A stretch of DNA of 47,951 nt from Brevibacillus daliensis (GCF_021245735.1 NZ_JAJISB010000045.1:1-47951); one strand, 5' to 3'; positions 1-9,396 are shown, numbered from the stretch's first letter. The notes: generated from the sequence alone by a model not told the origin. A program made the numbers and translations.

Positions 1-326
1 TATTTGATAGATCAACACGCAGCGCAGGAACGGATTTTTTATGAATACTAAGTGAGATTGAAGTCATTGATGAATTGATTCAATTTGCCCAGACAGTAAG
101 TGATCAAGAAAAACTGCAAATCGTCAAAATGCGTGAAAAGGCAGCCATCATGATGTCTTGTAAAGCTTCTATCAAAGCAAATCGCTACCTAACCCATAAA
201 GAGATGGAAGCCCTGCTCGAACAGCTTCGTGAAACGACAAGCCCGTTTACTTGTCCGCATGGCAGACCAATCGCTATTCATTTTTCGACGTATGAGTTGG
301 AAAAAATGTTTAAGCGAGTGATGTGA
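1..326 (+). pseudogene. mutL: MutL C-terminal part with internal frame-breaking deletion
   Basis: DNA mismatch repair protein MutL, 5' end outside the window. Frame 1 reads [15 protein letters not shown], the endonuclease motif DQHA(x)2E(x)4E, and stops at TAA 49-51. Frame 3 then carries the true C-terminus: the SCKASIKAN segment, CPHGRP and the terminal FKRVM. Compared with the usual MutL C-terminal domain, about 60-70 codons between YEY and the DELIQF segment (the regulatory subdomain) are missing and the two halves are out of frame. The family assignment is firm. Whether the lesion is real or an assembly error cannot be judged here. A TTG at 75 could start a separate peptide, but it has no ribosome site and would make only the last 83 residues. 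Confidence 0.9.
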
Positions 327-332
327 GAGGAG

Positions 333-370
333 AATAAAACCCTTGAGAGTAAGGGTTTTATTCTTTTTTT
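333..370 (+). terminator. Rho-independent terminator of mutL
   Basis: Twelve-bp perfect stem (333-344 with 351-362), 6-nt loop, followed by a run of T. It begins 7 nt after the mutL stop, so mutL is separated transcriptionally from what follows. Confidence 0.9.
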
Positions 371-392
371 TGGAGAACTATGTAAGACTGAC

Positions 393-587
393 CTAGACAA
401 CAACAAAATTAACTACCCCGATCATCATAAATAACATGAGAGATACGAAAGAGATGTACATGGTTCTTCTTCCGATCTTTTTTATCTGTAAATCTTCTTT
501 GAACAATGTAATGATCCAAAAGATAATACCAATTGGAACAAAAATAAAACTGAAAATATATAAAATAATCTCTTCAAACTTTCTCAA
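393..587 (-). CDS. small two-TM membrane protein, function unknown
   Basis: A 64-residue protein, convergent with mutL. Residues about 7-28 and 44-63 are hydrophobic, separated by a basic loop (FKEDLQIKKIGRRT), giving a two-helix hairpin with positive charges between the helices. The start is TTG at 587, with AAGGA about 10 nt upstream; an in-frame stop lies two codons before it. No family is recognised. The clean membrane-protein composition and the ribosome site favour a real gene over chance. Confidence 0.5.
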   Translation of the reverse strand: MRKFEEIILYIFSFIFVPIGIIFWIITLFKEDLQIKKIGRRTMYISFVSLMLFMMIGVVNFVVV

Positions 588-604
588 AATTTACCATTCC
601 TTTC

Positions 605-793
605 AGCTACATCATATCACATGCAGGAAAGGCAGTAGATGTCTTCTATTCGACACAGATGGAAGTCACTTTCTATGCTGCCAATATGGATAAGGATATT
701 TCAATGAGTAATATTGAAAATCCCAGAGAAAACTTCACTAATGATAACGAGCGAATAATAGTTTCAAGCAGGGACCAGAAAAAATTTTTTTAA
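605..793 (+). pseudogene. unrecognised gene remnant without a start
   Basis: An open stretch of about 62 codons ends at TAA 791-793 and reads, for example, GKAVDVFYSTQMEVTFYAAN then a polar tail. No start codon with a ribosome site sits at its 5' side, where it runs into the promoter side of the small membrane gene. Composition looks protein-like. Probably the 3' end of a deleted gene; family unknown. Confidence 0.3.
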
Positions 794-837
794 ATCTTGA
801 AATAAGAGTAGAAAAAAAATACAATGATGGAAATACA

Positions 838-879
838 GTTTAAACTTCTTGATTGAGTCAATTTTAAAGTGTAAACTTC
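838..879 (+). promoter_or_regulatory. direct repeats upstream of the peptide operon, candidate operator
   Basis: Two near-identical 11-mers, GTTTAAACTTC (838-848) and GTGTAAACTTC (869-879), lie 31 nt apart (about three helical turns) and flank an imperfect palindrome TTGATTGAGTCAA. They sit 54 nt before the GTG start of the first operon gene. They are a plausible binding site for the RpiR-type regulator encoded in the operon, but no direct link is visible. Confidence 0.35.
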
Positions 880-932
880 AAAACATACCTGCTCAGCTAA
901 AATGAAGTCCTGAAAATGAAGGAGGAAAAAGC

Positions 933-1976
933 GTGGGTCTTTCCTTGGAAACACGTGCAAAAAGCCTACATCGAGATGTCCAGGTTATTGATGCACACTA
1001 TGATCTGTTGATCGATGTAGAAATTCAAAGGTCATTAGGAAGAAGAAGGGTAATTGAAACCGACTATTTGGATACCTTCAAGGAAGGTGGAGTAAAAACG
1101 ATTGTTGCAGCGATATTTATTGACAATGATTTCTTGCCTGAGATGGGGCTACGTAAGGCGTTAAATCAAATAAGTGTGTTGTACGATGAAATTTCAGAAT
1201 CTTCGGATAAAATTATGCTTTGCAAATCTATGCATGATTTAATAATCGCAAGGAAAGAGGAGAAAGTTGCGTTTATTTTATCCTTAGAGGGAGCCGAACC
1301 GATTGGAAATGATCTAAGTCTCTTGCGCATCTTTTATGAACTGGGGGTAAGACTTCTTGGCTTGGTATGGAGTAGGCGGAATTACGTGGGAGATGGCAGC
1401 ACATTTTCCCCAATACGTGAGGGTAAAAAGGGGGGTATCACTGAATTTGGAGTTCGTGTAATCGAAGCAGCTGAGGAAATGGGGATGATCATTGACGTCA
1501 GCCATTTAAATGATGAAGGATTTGCAGATGTAATGAAAATTGCACGTAAACCAGTAATCGCATCTCACTCCAATTGCCGAAGCATTGCAGACTCCATGAG
1601 AAATCTGACAGATCAGCAGATTAAAGACCTTGCCCATACAAATGGCGTTATTGGAATGAATGCAAATAACTTTTTTACGGCAAACAAGGATGAAGACGCA
1701 CATGTTGAGTATTTGCTACATCATGTTGACCACATCGTTAAGCTAGTCGGAGTAGAACACGTTGGTCTGGGACTGGATTTATGCGACGATTTCTTGAAGT
1801 ATATTTCGCAAGCAAGTTTGGAACACATGCCTCGGAAGCCTTTTGATGTGGTACATGGACATAAATCGGTACCAAAGCTAACGGAAGGGTTACTAAAACG
1901 TGGATATAGTGACAAGGAAATTGAACTCATTCTGGGACTAAACTTCGAACGGGTCTATCGTGAAGTGTGGAAGTAA
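933..1976 (+). CDS. membrane dipeptidase (peptidase family M19)
   Basis: 347-residue zinc dipeptidase of the renal dipeptidase family. Family hallmarks are visible: the metal-binding HxD near the N-terminus (AHYDLL, H22/D24), the bridging Glu in LSLEGAEPIG, the His residues in IDVSHLND and IASHSNCR, and the late GVEHVGLGLD segment. M19 enzymes cleave dipeptides and, unlike most peptidases, accept a D-residue at the C-terminal side. GTG start with AAGGAGG 8 nt upstream. First gene of a long co-directional run of peptidase and transport genes, so it probably finishes off imported D-containing dipeptides. No signal peptide, so cytoplasmic. Confidence 0.92.
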   Translation: MGLSLETRAKSLHRDVQVIDAHYDLLIDVEIQRSLGRRRVIETDYLDTFKEGGVKTIVAAIFIDNDFLPEMGLRKALNQISVLYDEISESSDKIMLCKSMHDLIIARKEEKVAFILSLEGAEPIGNDLSLLRIFYELGVRLLGLVWSRRNYVGDGSTFSPIREGKKGGITEFGVRVIEAAEEMGMIIDVSHLNDEGFADVMKIARKPVIASHSNCRSIADSMRNLTDQQIKDLAHTNGVIGMNANNFFTANKDEDAHVEYLLHHVDHIVKLVGVEHVGLGLDLCDDFLKYISQASLEHMPRKPFDVVHGHKSVPKLTEGLLKRGYSDKEIELILGLNFERVYREVWK

Positions 1977-2018
1977 TGATTACCTTTTCTATAAACAATT
2001 TGAATGGAGGGAAATGAA

Positions 2019-3461
2019 GTGAATAAGCAAAACTGGGAAGTAGCCTATGAGGAGTATGTTGCAAAAGTTATAGAAGATAGTAAGGTGCCAGGAGTGGCGG
2101 TTGGCTTGGCAAAAGATGGGGAACTTGCCTACGGACAAGGATTCGGGTACCGAAACATTGATGAGATGTTGGAGGTAACGATTGATACCGTATTTGGAAT
2201 TGGTTCTATAACGAAGTCATTTACATGTATGGCGATCATGCAATTACACGAGGCAGGTAAGCTATCAGTGAATGATTGCGTCACTACCTATCTTCCTGAG
2301 TTTCGTTTAAAGAACGGAAGTAGCATAGCTACGATGACTATTCATCAGCTGATGACCCATTCAACAGGCATGCCTCCACTTCCAACCTTATTCCCCGCCA
2401 TGAAAAAAAGTATGGATCTAGATGCTGAAAGTAACTCAGAAGCGCAGTCTACTAATGAGCTTGCCACAAACGTAGCCATTGAAACCTATGATGAGATGCT
2501 TGACTATTTAGCAGAACTGGATTTTCAAATGCTAGGTGAACCTGGTACAGAATTTAGCTATTCCAATGATTCATATGCATTGTTGGGTATTATTGTGGAA
2601 CGAGTAAGCGGGCAGGTTTATGAAACGTATATAAAGGAACATATTTTGGAACCTGCTGGGATGACTGATACGAGTTTTTTTCTGGATGAATTAGAAGGGA
2701 AAGAAATTACCTCCATCTATGAGTCCAAAGAAAAAGAGGGTAACAAGGAGGTCAGCTTGTCTGTTAACTGGTGGGACGCGCCAGCAATGAGAGCAGCAGG
2801 ATTTATCAAATCAACGGTGCGTGACATGTTGAAATATGCAGACATTTATCGCAGTGGAGGACTGGCAGGCGACGTACGGATATTGTCTGAGGGCGGAATA
2901 AAACAGATGATTACTCCACATATCCAATGTGAACCGGGTTGTCACTACGGGTATGGGCTAATGATCATCCCTGATTATCATGGCACAGTGTTAATTGAGC
3001 ATGGTGGAAGCATTAAAGGTGCACAAGCCCAAATGTATATCGTACCAGACCAAGGATTGACAGGTATTGTTCTGACCAACATGGCTGGATCGCCAGCTAC
3101 CGCCTTGATGAAGGGAGCTTGCAATGCTTATGCAGGACGACCACTTACTGCAAAGCACATACCAATTGAAGAATACGAACTACCTGAAGATCGTATTCAG
3201 GAATTTACCGGTGACTTCCTTTCGAGCGAAGGGATGCAAGTAAGTATTGTTGTAAAAGACGATAAGCTTCAACTGGTAACAGAAGATACGCTTTCTTGTG
3301 AGATGATTCCAGTAGGTGAGGATCTGTTTATGGTAGAACGAAGAGGTTCAGAAGCACTGGTACGCTTCATAAGGGATAGCAATGCAAACATCATCCGTAT
3401 CGGCTGTGGGTTCAGGCAAATTCCTAAGGTTGTTAAACCATCAAGCGTATCACTTAGTTAA
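2019..3461 (+). CDS. serine hydrolase, beta-lactamase class C / D-aminopeptidase family
   Basis: 480-residue protein of the PF00144 fold. The nucleophile motif SITK is at residues 63-66, the second element YSN at 181-183, and the third, HGG, lies near residue 330 (EHGGSIKG). A further domain of about 100 residues follows, as in ClbP/AmpH/esterase-like members. GTG at 2019 is chosen because GGAGG lies 8 nt before it; an upstream ATG at 2004 would overlap that ribosome site. No signal peptide is seen, so it acts in the cytoplasm on imported substrate. It is a clear paralogue of the protein at 15223-16647 (the same SITK position and many identical blocks). D-amino-acid peptide amidase or esterase activity is inferred from context. 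Confidence 0.88.
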   Translation: MNKQNWEVAYEEYVAKVIEDSKVPGVAVGLAKDGELAYGQGFGYRNIDEMLEVTIDTVFGIGSITKSFTCMAIMQLHEAGKLSVNDCVTTYLPEFRLKNGSSIATMTIHQLMTHSTGMPPLPTLFPAMKKSMDLDAESNSEAQSTNELATNVAIETYDEMLDYLAELDFQMLGEPGTEFSYSNDSYALLGIIVERVSGQVYETYIKEHILEPAGMTDTSFFLDELEGKEITSIYESKEKEGNKEVSLSVNWWDAPAMRAAGFIKSTVRDMLKYADIYRSGGLAGDVRILSEGGIKQMITPHIQCEPGCHYGYGLMIIPDYHGTVLIEHGGSIKGAQAQMYIVPDQGLTGIVLTNMAGSPATALMKGACNAYAGRPLTAKHIPIEEYELPEDRIQEFTGDFLSSEGMQVSIVVKDDKLQLVTEDTLSCEMIPVGEDLFMVERRGSEALVRFIRDSNANIIRIGCGFRQIPKVVKPSSVSLS

Positions 3462-3551
3462 GCTATTAGGTGAATTGCGTTAACTAGATTTTTTAAAAGT
3501 ATAATTGTTACGTAATTTTCACACTACTTAGAAAAGTTGGAGAGTGAAATA

Positions 3552-4388
3552 ATGAAACTGTTCATCTCTGTAGATATGGAAGGAATCTCAGGTATCCATG
3601 ATTGGGACGATGTAATTCCTGGTAAAAAATCTTATGAATTCGGCAGAAAAATGCTAACGCAAGACGTTAACGCTGCGATAGAAGGTGCGATACAGGCAGG
3701 GGTAACGGATATTTTGGTTAATGAGTCCCACGGTCCAATGAAAAATGTACTTGTTGAGGAGTTGCACCCACAGGCTCGGTTAATTCGTGGATTTTTTAAA
3801 CCCATGTGTATGATGCAAGGTATTGATGAAAGCTTTGATGCTGCATTTTTTATCGGCTATCACGGAATGGCTGGTGCGGCGAATGCGGTCTTGAACCATA
3901 CACTGCTCGGAAGTTGCATACAACGGTTTAAATTAAATGGGGTCGAAGTGGGAGAAGCAGGATTAAATGCTGCTATCGCTGGTGCTTATGGTGTCCCGGT
4001 AGTATTGGTAACGGGTGATTCACAAACAGCTGAGGAAGTAACCGCTGGTATACCAGGTGTTTACACGGTTTCTGTGAAGGAAGGTATTAATGCCTTTACC
4101 GCAAATTCACTGCATCCTACTGTTGCAAAGAACATGATAAGAGAGCAAGCAGCGATTGCAATCAGTCATTATAAACAAATTAGCCCAATCGCAGTAGAGT
4201 CGAGCAACACGATTGAGATTGAGTTTAAATCAACCAACATGGCGTTCGTTGTCAGTTGGATTCCTGGTACAGAGTTATTGGATGGTCGAACGATTCGATA
4301 TCAGGCGGGAGACTTAAAACAGATGATCCCTGTTTTACAAGCAATGTTACTACTAGCTATTCAAGGTTCAAAACCTTTAGATTTTTAA
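3552..4388 (+). CDS. dppA: D-aminopeptidase, family M55 (DppA type)
   Basis: 278-residue zinc D-aminopeptidase. It begins MKLFISVDMEGISGI, the metal-binding SVDMEG of B. subtilis DppA (D8, E10). NESHGPM, the GYHGMAG segment and the GEAGLNAA segment supply the other expected ligands. DppA forms a self-compartmentalised decamer that removes N-terminal D-Ala or Gly from short peptides. In B. subtilis it is the first gene of the dpp peptide-transport operon, and here too it shares a run with a dipeptide importer. ATG at 3552 has GGAGAG upstream and matches the family N-terminus; a TTG at 3537 overlaps the ribosome site. Confidence 0.93.
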   Translation: MKLFISVDMEGISGIHDWDDVIPGKKSYEFGRKMLTQDVNAAIEGAIQAGVTDILVNESHGPMKNVLVEELHPQARLIRGFFKPMCMMQGIDESFDAAFFIGYHGMAGAANAVLNHTLLGSCIQRFKLNGVEVGEAGLNAAIAGAYGVPVVLVTGDSQTAEEVTAGIPGVYTVSVKEGINAFTANSLHPTVAKNMIREQAAIAISHYKQISPIAVESSNTIEIEFKSTNMAFVVSWIPGTELLDGRTIRYQAGDLKQMIPVLQAMLLLAIQGSKPLDF

Positions 4389-4427
4389 TTCTGATTACTA
4401 TTTTTTAACTAGAAAGGAAGACCACTG

Positions 4428-5897
4428 ATGAAAATTGCAATTGGTGAAGTCATGCATGAGACGAACACATTTTCAAGTGTACAGACGACCGTTGATTTGT
4501 TTAAAAAATGGGAGTGGTCACGTGGAGATGCCATTCTTCCTAACCATAGAGGTGTCAGGGATTTTCTGGGTGGGATGATTGATCGAGCGGAAGAATTAGG
4601 GATAGAGGTAGTTCCTACTTTTGCGACTACCGCATCACCATCGGGCACGATTACAAGAGAGACATATGAAGCCATAAAAAATGAATTGCTTGCCGGCATT
4701 AAAGCAGCTGGAGAGGTGGATGCGATCTGCTTGTCACTTCACGGAGCAGGTGTTGTTGAAGGAATCAGCGATATGGAAGGTGACCTTCTTCAAGTTGTTC
4801 GAAGTGAAGTTGGGTATGATCTGCCTCTTATCGTTACTCTTGATCTTCATGGAAACTTGACCGAAAAAATGGCCCAAGAAGCAAATGCATTACTGGGTGT
4901 TCACTTATATCCTCATATCGATTGTTACGAACGAGGCATGGAGGCAATTGATCTTGCACGGCAAATGGTACAGGAAGGACTTAAAACGGCAGTACATGTA
5001 ACCAAACTTCCCTTAATGATTACGACTTCTACCACGAATCAATCACCAGCTAAAGATATTAATGCGATCTGTTGGGAGTGGGAGAAGCATCCTGACGTTA
5101 TCGATTGTGCATTTTTCCACGCTTTTCCCTATACAGATATCCCGGAGGTTGGAGTTTCAGTTGTTGCTATAACCAGGGGTGACAAAGATTTAGCCAAAAA
5201 GATAGCAGAAGAAGTAGCAAATGAAATATGGACCAGAAGGAATGACTTCTGCCCTCTTGTGAACACACCGGCAGAAGGGATAGAGCAAGCACTGGCAGCG
5301 GAAGAAATGCCCATCGTGATCAATGAAACCTCAGATAATCCAGGTGGAGGAACACCGGGAGACGGTACCTACCTTTTACGAGCAATGCTAGAGGCACAGT
5401 TGGATAATGCCTGCTTTGGCTGCATTTGCGATCCTGAGATTGCCCAAATAGCTCATGATGCTGGTGTGGGAGCTACAATCTCAGTAAAACTTGGGGGAAA
5501 GGTAGATAATCTGCATGGCGAGCCGATTCAGCTTACAGCTTATGTCAAGTCTCTAACAGATGGCTGTTATGTTACTTCTTCCCCAATGGGAAAAGGTATG
5601 CATTTCAATCTAGGAAAATCTGTGCGCCTACAGTCTCAGGGAGTGGATATCCTCGTTTGTTCAGTCAGTACACAGGTTCTGGATGAACAAATATTCTTAC
5701 TACATGGCATTGATGTTACAAGCTATAAAATTGTTGCGTTGAAGTCCAGTCAACATTTCCGGGCTGCCTATGAACCAATTAGCAAACAGATTATCACTGT
5801 TGACTCGCCTGGTTTAACTACGCTTCAATTTTCATTCTTTGATTATAAAAATCTAAGTCGCCCGATTTACCCACTGGATGAAGAAACAGAATACTAA
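4428..5897 (+). CDS. M81 family metallopeptidase (MlrC-like)
   Basis: 489-residue protein starting MKIAIGEVMHETNTFS, the family signature (PF07364/PF07171). The zinc-type residues appear in GEVMHE, LDLHGN and the HLYPHIDCYERG segment, and the C-terminal domain carries SDNPGGGTPGDG. Members include microcystinase C (MlrC), which cuts linear peptides with unusual or D-residues, and many uncharacterised relatives clustered with ABC peptide transporters. AAAGGAAG lies upstream of the ATG. Full length for the family. The substrate is unknown; context points to peptides with D- or isopeptide-linked residues. Confidence 0.9.
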   Translation: MKIAIGEVMHETNTFSSVQTTVDLFKKWEWSRGDAILPNHRGVRDFLGGMIDRAEELGIEVVPTFATTASPSGTITRETYEAIKNELLAGIKAAGEVDAICLSLHGAGVVEGISDMEGDLLQVVRSEVGYDLPLIVTLDLHGNLTEKMAQEANALLGVHLYPHIDCYERGMEAIDLARQMVQEGLKTAVHVTKLPLMITTSTTNQSPAKDINAICWEWEKHPDVIDCAFFHAFPYTDIPEVGVSVVAITRGDKDLAKKIAEEVANEIWTRRNDFCPLVNTPAEGIEQALAAEEMPIVINETSDNPGGGTPGDGTYLLRAMLEAQLDNACFGCICDPEIAQIAHDAGVGATISVKLGGKVDNLHGEPIQLTAYVKSLTDGCYVTSSPMGKGMHFNLGKSVRLQSQGVDILVCSVSTQVLDEQIFLLHGIDVTSYKIVALKSSQHFRAAYEPISKQIITVDSPGLTTLQFSFFDYKNLSRPIYPLDEETEY

Positions 5898-5935
5898 CGG
5901 CTAAGAGAATTTGCCTACGCTTAAGGAGAATAAAG

Positions 5936-6802
5936 TTGGAAAACGTACATGATCGAATCCGTAAACATTTCAATCATTTAACGAATCAGCAAAAACTGGT
6001 AGCAAAATTTTTTTTGGATGAGCCAAAAGAAGTAGCCCTGCATCCTGCCAAAGTAATTGGCGGATTTACAAAGACTAGTGAAACGACTGTCATTAGACTT
6101 TGTTACGCGCTAGAGTATTCCGGATATAGTGAGTTACAAAATGAAATTAGAAAACACTTGCTATCACCAGTGAAGCGGGATAGCCCACTCTTGAAATATC
6201 ATGACTCGACAGAACAAGGTGGCCAAGGGTCTAATCTGTTCATCTACAATATGGAACAAGATTTGATCCACATTCAACAATCTATTGAGCAGATCGATAT
6301 CCAACTGATGGATCGTGCCGTTGAAAGTATTATCCGAGCAAAAAAAATATATGTGGTAGGTTTTCGTTCCTCGTTTGCCCCAGCCCAATGGTTGTATTTC
6401 ACCTTAAATGTCGTAAAGGGCAACACTTTTTTGTATCAGGGACAGGTTGATGATGCTAATCACTACATTTCAGAGGCTTCCAAGGATTGCCTAGTGATTG
6501 CCATTTCTTTCCCGAGATATGTGCAGGAAACGATCAGTTTTACCCAGGCTGCAAAAGAAAAAGGAGCCAAGGTTCTGGCGATATCAGATGATGAACTGTC
6601 TCCCATTGGAGTTGTGGCAGATTTATTGCTTAAAGTTACGACTCCATTACCGACCACACTTAAGGGAATGTCCACGATGTTTTCTGTCCTTAACGCTCTG
6701 ATCAGTGGAGTGGCTTATGTTGATCGTGAAAAGGTACAAAAACGAATACGCAAATATGAAGAAGCAAGCCACCAGTTTTACCCGTTTGTAGATCAAGATT
6801 GA
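5936..6802 (+). CDS. MurR/RpiR family transcriptional regulator
   Basis: 288 residues. An N-terminal helix-turn-helix region (about 1-77, including KTSETTVIRLCYALEYSGYS) is followed by a SIS sugar-phosphate-binding domain (about 120-250, beginning AKKIYVVGFRSS). TTG start with AAGGAG 7 nt upstream. It lies inside the peptide operon, between the M81 peptidase and the substrate-binding protein, and so probably controls the operon from the repeats near 838-879. SIS ligands in this family are often amino-sugar phosphates such as MurNAc-6-P, which would fit a peptidoglycan-derived signal; this is inference. Confidence 0.88.
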   Translation: MENVHDRIRKHFNHLTNQQKLVAKFFLDEPKEVALHPAKVIGGFTKTSETTVIRLCYALEYSGYSELQNEIRKHLLSPVKRDSPLLKYHDSTEQGGQGSNLFIYNMEQDLIHIQQSIEQIDIQLMDRAVESIIRAKKIYVVGFRSSFAPAQWLYFTLNVVKGNTFLYQGQVDDANHYISEASKDCLVIAISFPRYVQETISFTQAAKEKGAKVLAISDDELSPIGVVADLLLKVTTPLPTTLKGMSTMFSVLNALISGVAYVDREKVQKRIRKYEEASHQFYPFVDQD

Positions 6803-6832
6803 TTCTTATCGAAGAAAAGAGGGAAGTGGAAG

Positions 6833-8443
6833 ATGAAAGAAACATTTCATGGATTAAAGAAAGCGTTTTCGCTACTCGTAACCTGTTCAGTAATACTCGC
6901 AGGTTGTTCTTCCGCGGGACAGCCACAGACAAAGAGTCAGGATGGTCAGGGTGTTGCAGGCAAAGGAGGAACATTGGTTATTGCGGCACCTATGGAGCCT
7001 GATACGTTAGATACCCAGCTGTCAACCTGGGTTGATGATGCCAACATGAGAATGTACGACAATTTATTGGCACGCGATGCATCGGGTAAAATTGTTCCTC
7101 ATCTTGCAGAAAAATATAGTGTTTCAGAAGACGGAAAGGTATGGACCTTTAACCTGCGCAAGGATGTCAAATATCATTCCGGTGAACCGATGACAGCTGA
7201 GCATATCAAAAAGTCCATTGAAAGATTTGTTGCAATTTCCCCCAATAAATCATTGATTGGTCCTCTGGTAAAAGTAGAAGCGCCAGATCCATATACTGTG
7301 AAAATTACGATGAGTGAGCCGTATGCGCCATTTTTAAGCACGGTATCTGATTTCATGGGTGCACTTGATCCCACAAGATTGGATAAATTGGGCGATAAGT
7401 TCGGAGACGATCCATCAGGAACTGGCCCGTTAATCTTCAAGGAAAAAGTAAGAGGTGCCTCTGTAAGCTACAAAGTGAATAAAGAGTACAGATGGTCACC
7501 TGAATTTGCAGAAAATAAAGGTGAGCCTTATTTGGACGAAGTCATGTTCCGTTTTATTAAGGACGATGACACCAAAATGCTGGAATTCAAAAAAGGCACT
7601 ATTCAGGTTTTCCAACAAGTCCCTCCACATTTCGTGAAGGAATTAGAAAGCATGCCGGGTGTTGGAATTGCTAAGAATCTTGATATCGGTATTCAGTATC
7701 TGGGTTTTAATAATAAAAATCCGATGTTTCAAGATGTTCGGGTTAGACAGGCAATTGCTATGGCAGTAGACCGCGATCCAATTGTACAGTACGCAATGAA
7801 TGGACTGGCTAAACCGGTCTTTGGACCATTGCCTCCAACCATCCCGGGATATAGTGAAAAAGTTGAAAATATAGCAAAAGAAATGTATGCACGCGATGTA
7901 GCTAAATCCAAACAACTACTTGCTGAAGCAGGTTGGACAGATACGAACGGAGACGGGATTCTGGATAAGGATGGTAAACCATTTAGTCCCGAATTGCTGG
8001 TTGCAGGAGAGCCAGTCTTGCAACAAATTGCTCAAATACTACAAAGTCAACTAAAAGAGGTTGGCATAGATCTAAGAATTAACGTTACTGATCTGCAAAC
8101 GCTTCGTGATCGTGCTACTAAGGCCAATCATGATATGGCGCTATTGATGTACGGTTTAGCTGATCCCGATATTCTTTATTTAATGTTCGGAAAAGGAAAT
8201 TCACGACGATTACATTATGAAAATGCTGAGCTAGAGCCGCTTTTGGTGAAAGGGCGTCAAACGACTGATGTGAATGAGCGACTACAGGCATATGAAGCAG
8301 TTGGAGAATTTTTGGTGAAAGAATCTCCATGGGTTCCGCTGTACAGTAAAGAAGTCGTAACAGCATATCGTGATGTGGAAGGCTTCAAGACATCTACATC
8401 AACGGGAATTATCTTTCAGGATATCAAGCTGATTAAGAAGTAG
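6833..8443 (+). CDS. peptide ABC transporter substrate-binding lipoprotein (family 5)
   Basis: 536 residues. A basic N-terminus and hydrophobic stretch end in the lipobox LAGC (C25), so the protein is a membrane-anchored lipoprotein outside the cytoplasmic membrane. The SBP_bac_5 fold is recognisable from the N-terminal LVIAAPMEPDTLD, the HLAEKYSVSEDGKVWTFNLR block and the DVRVRQAIAMAVDR block. It binds oligopeptides or dipeptides for the permease and ATPase genes that follow. Family-typical length. Ligand specificity cannot be read, but the peptidases around it suggest D-containing peptides. Confidence 0.92.
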   Translation: MKETFHGLKKAFSLLVTCSVILAGCSSAGQPQTKSQDGQGVAGKGGTLVIAAPMEPDTLDTQLSTWVDDANMRMYDNLLARDASGKIVPHLAEKYSVSEDGKVWTFNLRKDVKYHSGEPMTAEHIKKSIERFVAISPNKSLIGPLVKVEAPDPYTVKITMSEPYAPFLSTVSDFMGALDPTRLDKLGDKFGDDPSGTGPLIFKEKVRGASVSYKVNKEYRWSPEFAENKGEPYLDEVMFRFIKDDDTKMLEFKKGTIQVFQQVPPHFVKELESMPGVGIAKNLDIGIQYLGFNNKNPMFQDVRVRQAIAMAVDRDPIVQYAMNGLAKPVFGPLPPTIPGYSEKVENIAKEMYARDVAKSKQLLAEAGWTDTNGDGILDKDGKPFSPELLVAGEPVLQQIAQILQSQLKEVGIDLRINVTDLQTLRDRATKANHDMALLMYGLADPDILYLMFGKGNSRRLHYENAELEPLLVKGRQTTDVNERLQAYEAVGEFLVKESPWVPLYSKEVVTAYRDVEGFKTSTSTGIIFQDIKLIKK

Positions 8444-8460
8444 GCTAGGGGTGTGTATGC

Positions 8461-9381
8461 TTGCAAAAATATCTATTGAAACGCTTCGTTTCGTTACTTG
8501 GTACACTGCTCGGGGTCTCCATTCTCGTTTTTTTGATGGTCCACATGATCCCGGGCGATCCTGTACGTTATATCATGGGAGAATATGCAACAGATGAAGC
8601 GATTAATGCCATGAAAGTACAGCTTGGGCTTGATCAACCGCTTATCGTGCAGTATTTTGATTTCTTAGCGAGGTTTATCCAAGGCGATTTAGGAACATCG
8701 CTGATGACAGGGATCACAGTTTGGGAAGAGATCGTAAACCGTTTCCCAATCACCTTTCAGCTAGCATGTTATAGTGTGATCTTGGGTTCAGTTCTTGGGG
8801 TGTTGATGGGCGTAATAGCAGCAGTTAAGCAAAATACCCTACTTGATCGGTTCATTATCATGTTTTCGTTAATTGGTATTTCAGCTCCCGGTTTTTGGAT
8901 TGCATTGTTTCTTATTTGGGTGTTTGCTTATAAGCTTGGATGGTTTCCGATTTCAGGTTACGAAGGATTTTTCTCTCTTGTACTACCAGCTGTTACACTG
9001 AGCCTGCTCTCCATCGGAAACATTGCTAGAATGACTCGCTCCAGTATGCTGGATGTAATTAAACAGGATTATATGAGAACAGCCGAAGCCAAAGGGGCTC
9101 CCAGCTTATCCAGAGTATTCTCCCACGGTTTGCAAAATGCGATTATCCCTGTAATCACACTGATTGGTATTCAATTTGGATCGCTTTTGGCAGGAGCAGT
9201 CATTACCGAAACTGTTTTTGCCTTGCCTGGAATAGGGAATTTTGCTATTGAAGCTATTTCTAAAAGGGATATTCCAACTGTTCAGGGAGTGGTCCTGTTC
9301 ATGGCAATGATTTATACTGTTGTGAATTTGACGATTGATATCGTTTATAGTTTTGTCGATCCGCGGATTCGGTATGAGTAG
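8461..9381 (+). CDS. Dpp/Opp-type ABC transporter permease (DppB-like)
   Basis: 306-residue integral membrane protein with six predicted helices. It starts with the typical LLKRFVSLLGTLLGVSILVF helix and carries the permease EAA loop around TAEAKGAPSLSRVF. TTG start after AGGGGTG. It starts 17 nt after the lipoprotein stop and forms the first half of the membrane channel with the next gene. Confidence 0.93.
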   Translation: MQKYLLKRFVSLLGTLLGVSILVFLMVHMIPGDPVRYIMGEYATDEAINAMKVQLGLDQPLIVQYFDFLARFIQGDLGTSLMTGITVWEEIVNRFPITFQLACYSVILGSVLGVLMGVIAAVKQNTLLDRFIIMFSLIGISAPGFWIALFLIWVFAYKLGWFPISGYEGFFSLVLPAVTLSLLSIGNIARMTRSSMLDVIKQDYMRTAEAKGAPSLSRVFSHGLQNAIIPVITLIGIQFGSLLAGAVITETVFALPGIGNFAIEAISKRDIPTVQGVVLFMAMIYTVVNLTIDIVYSFVDPRIRYE

Positions 9382-9396
9382 GGAGGAGAGGAAATA

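Noticed and set aside
436-693. Plus-strand open frame opposite the small membrane protein
   Set aside because: No ribosome site, overlaps the better supported minus-strand membrane gene, composition not protein-like.
6702-6974. Minus-strand open frame over the RpiR/lipoprotein junction
   Set aside because: Antisense to two clear genes, no start context.
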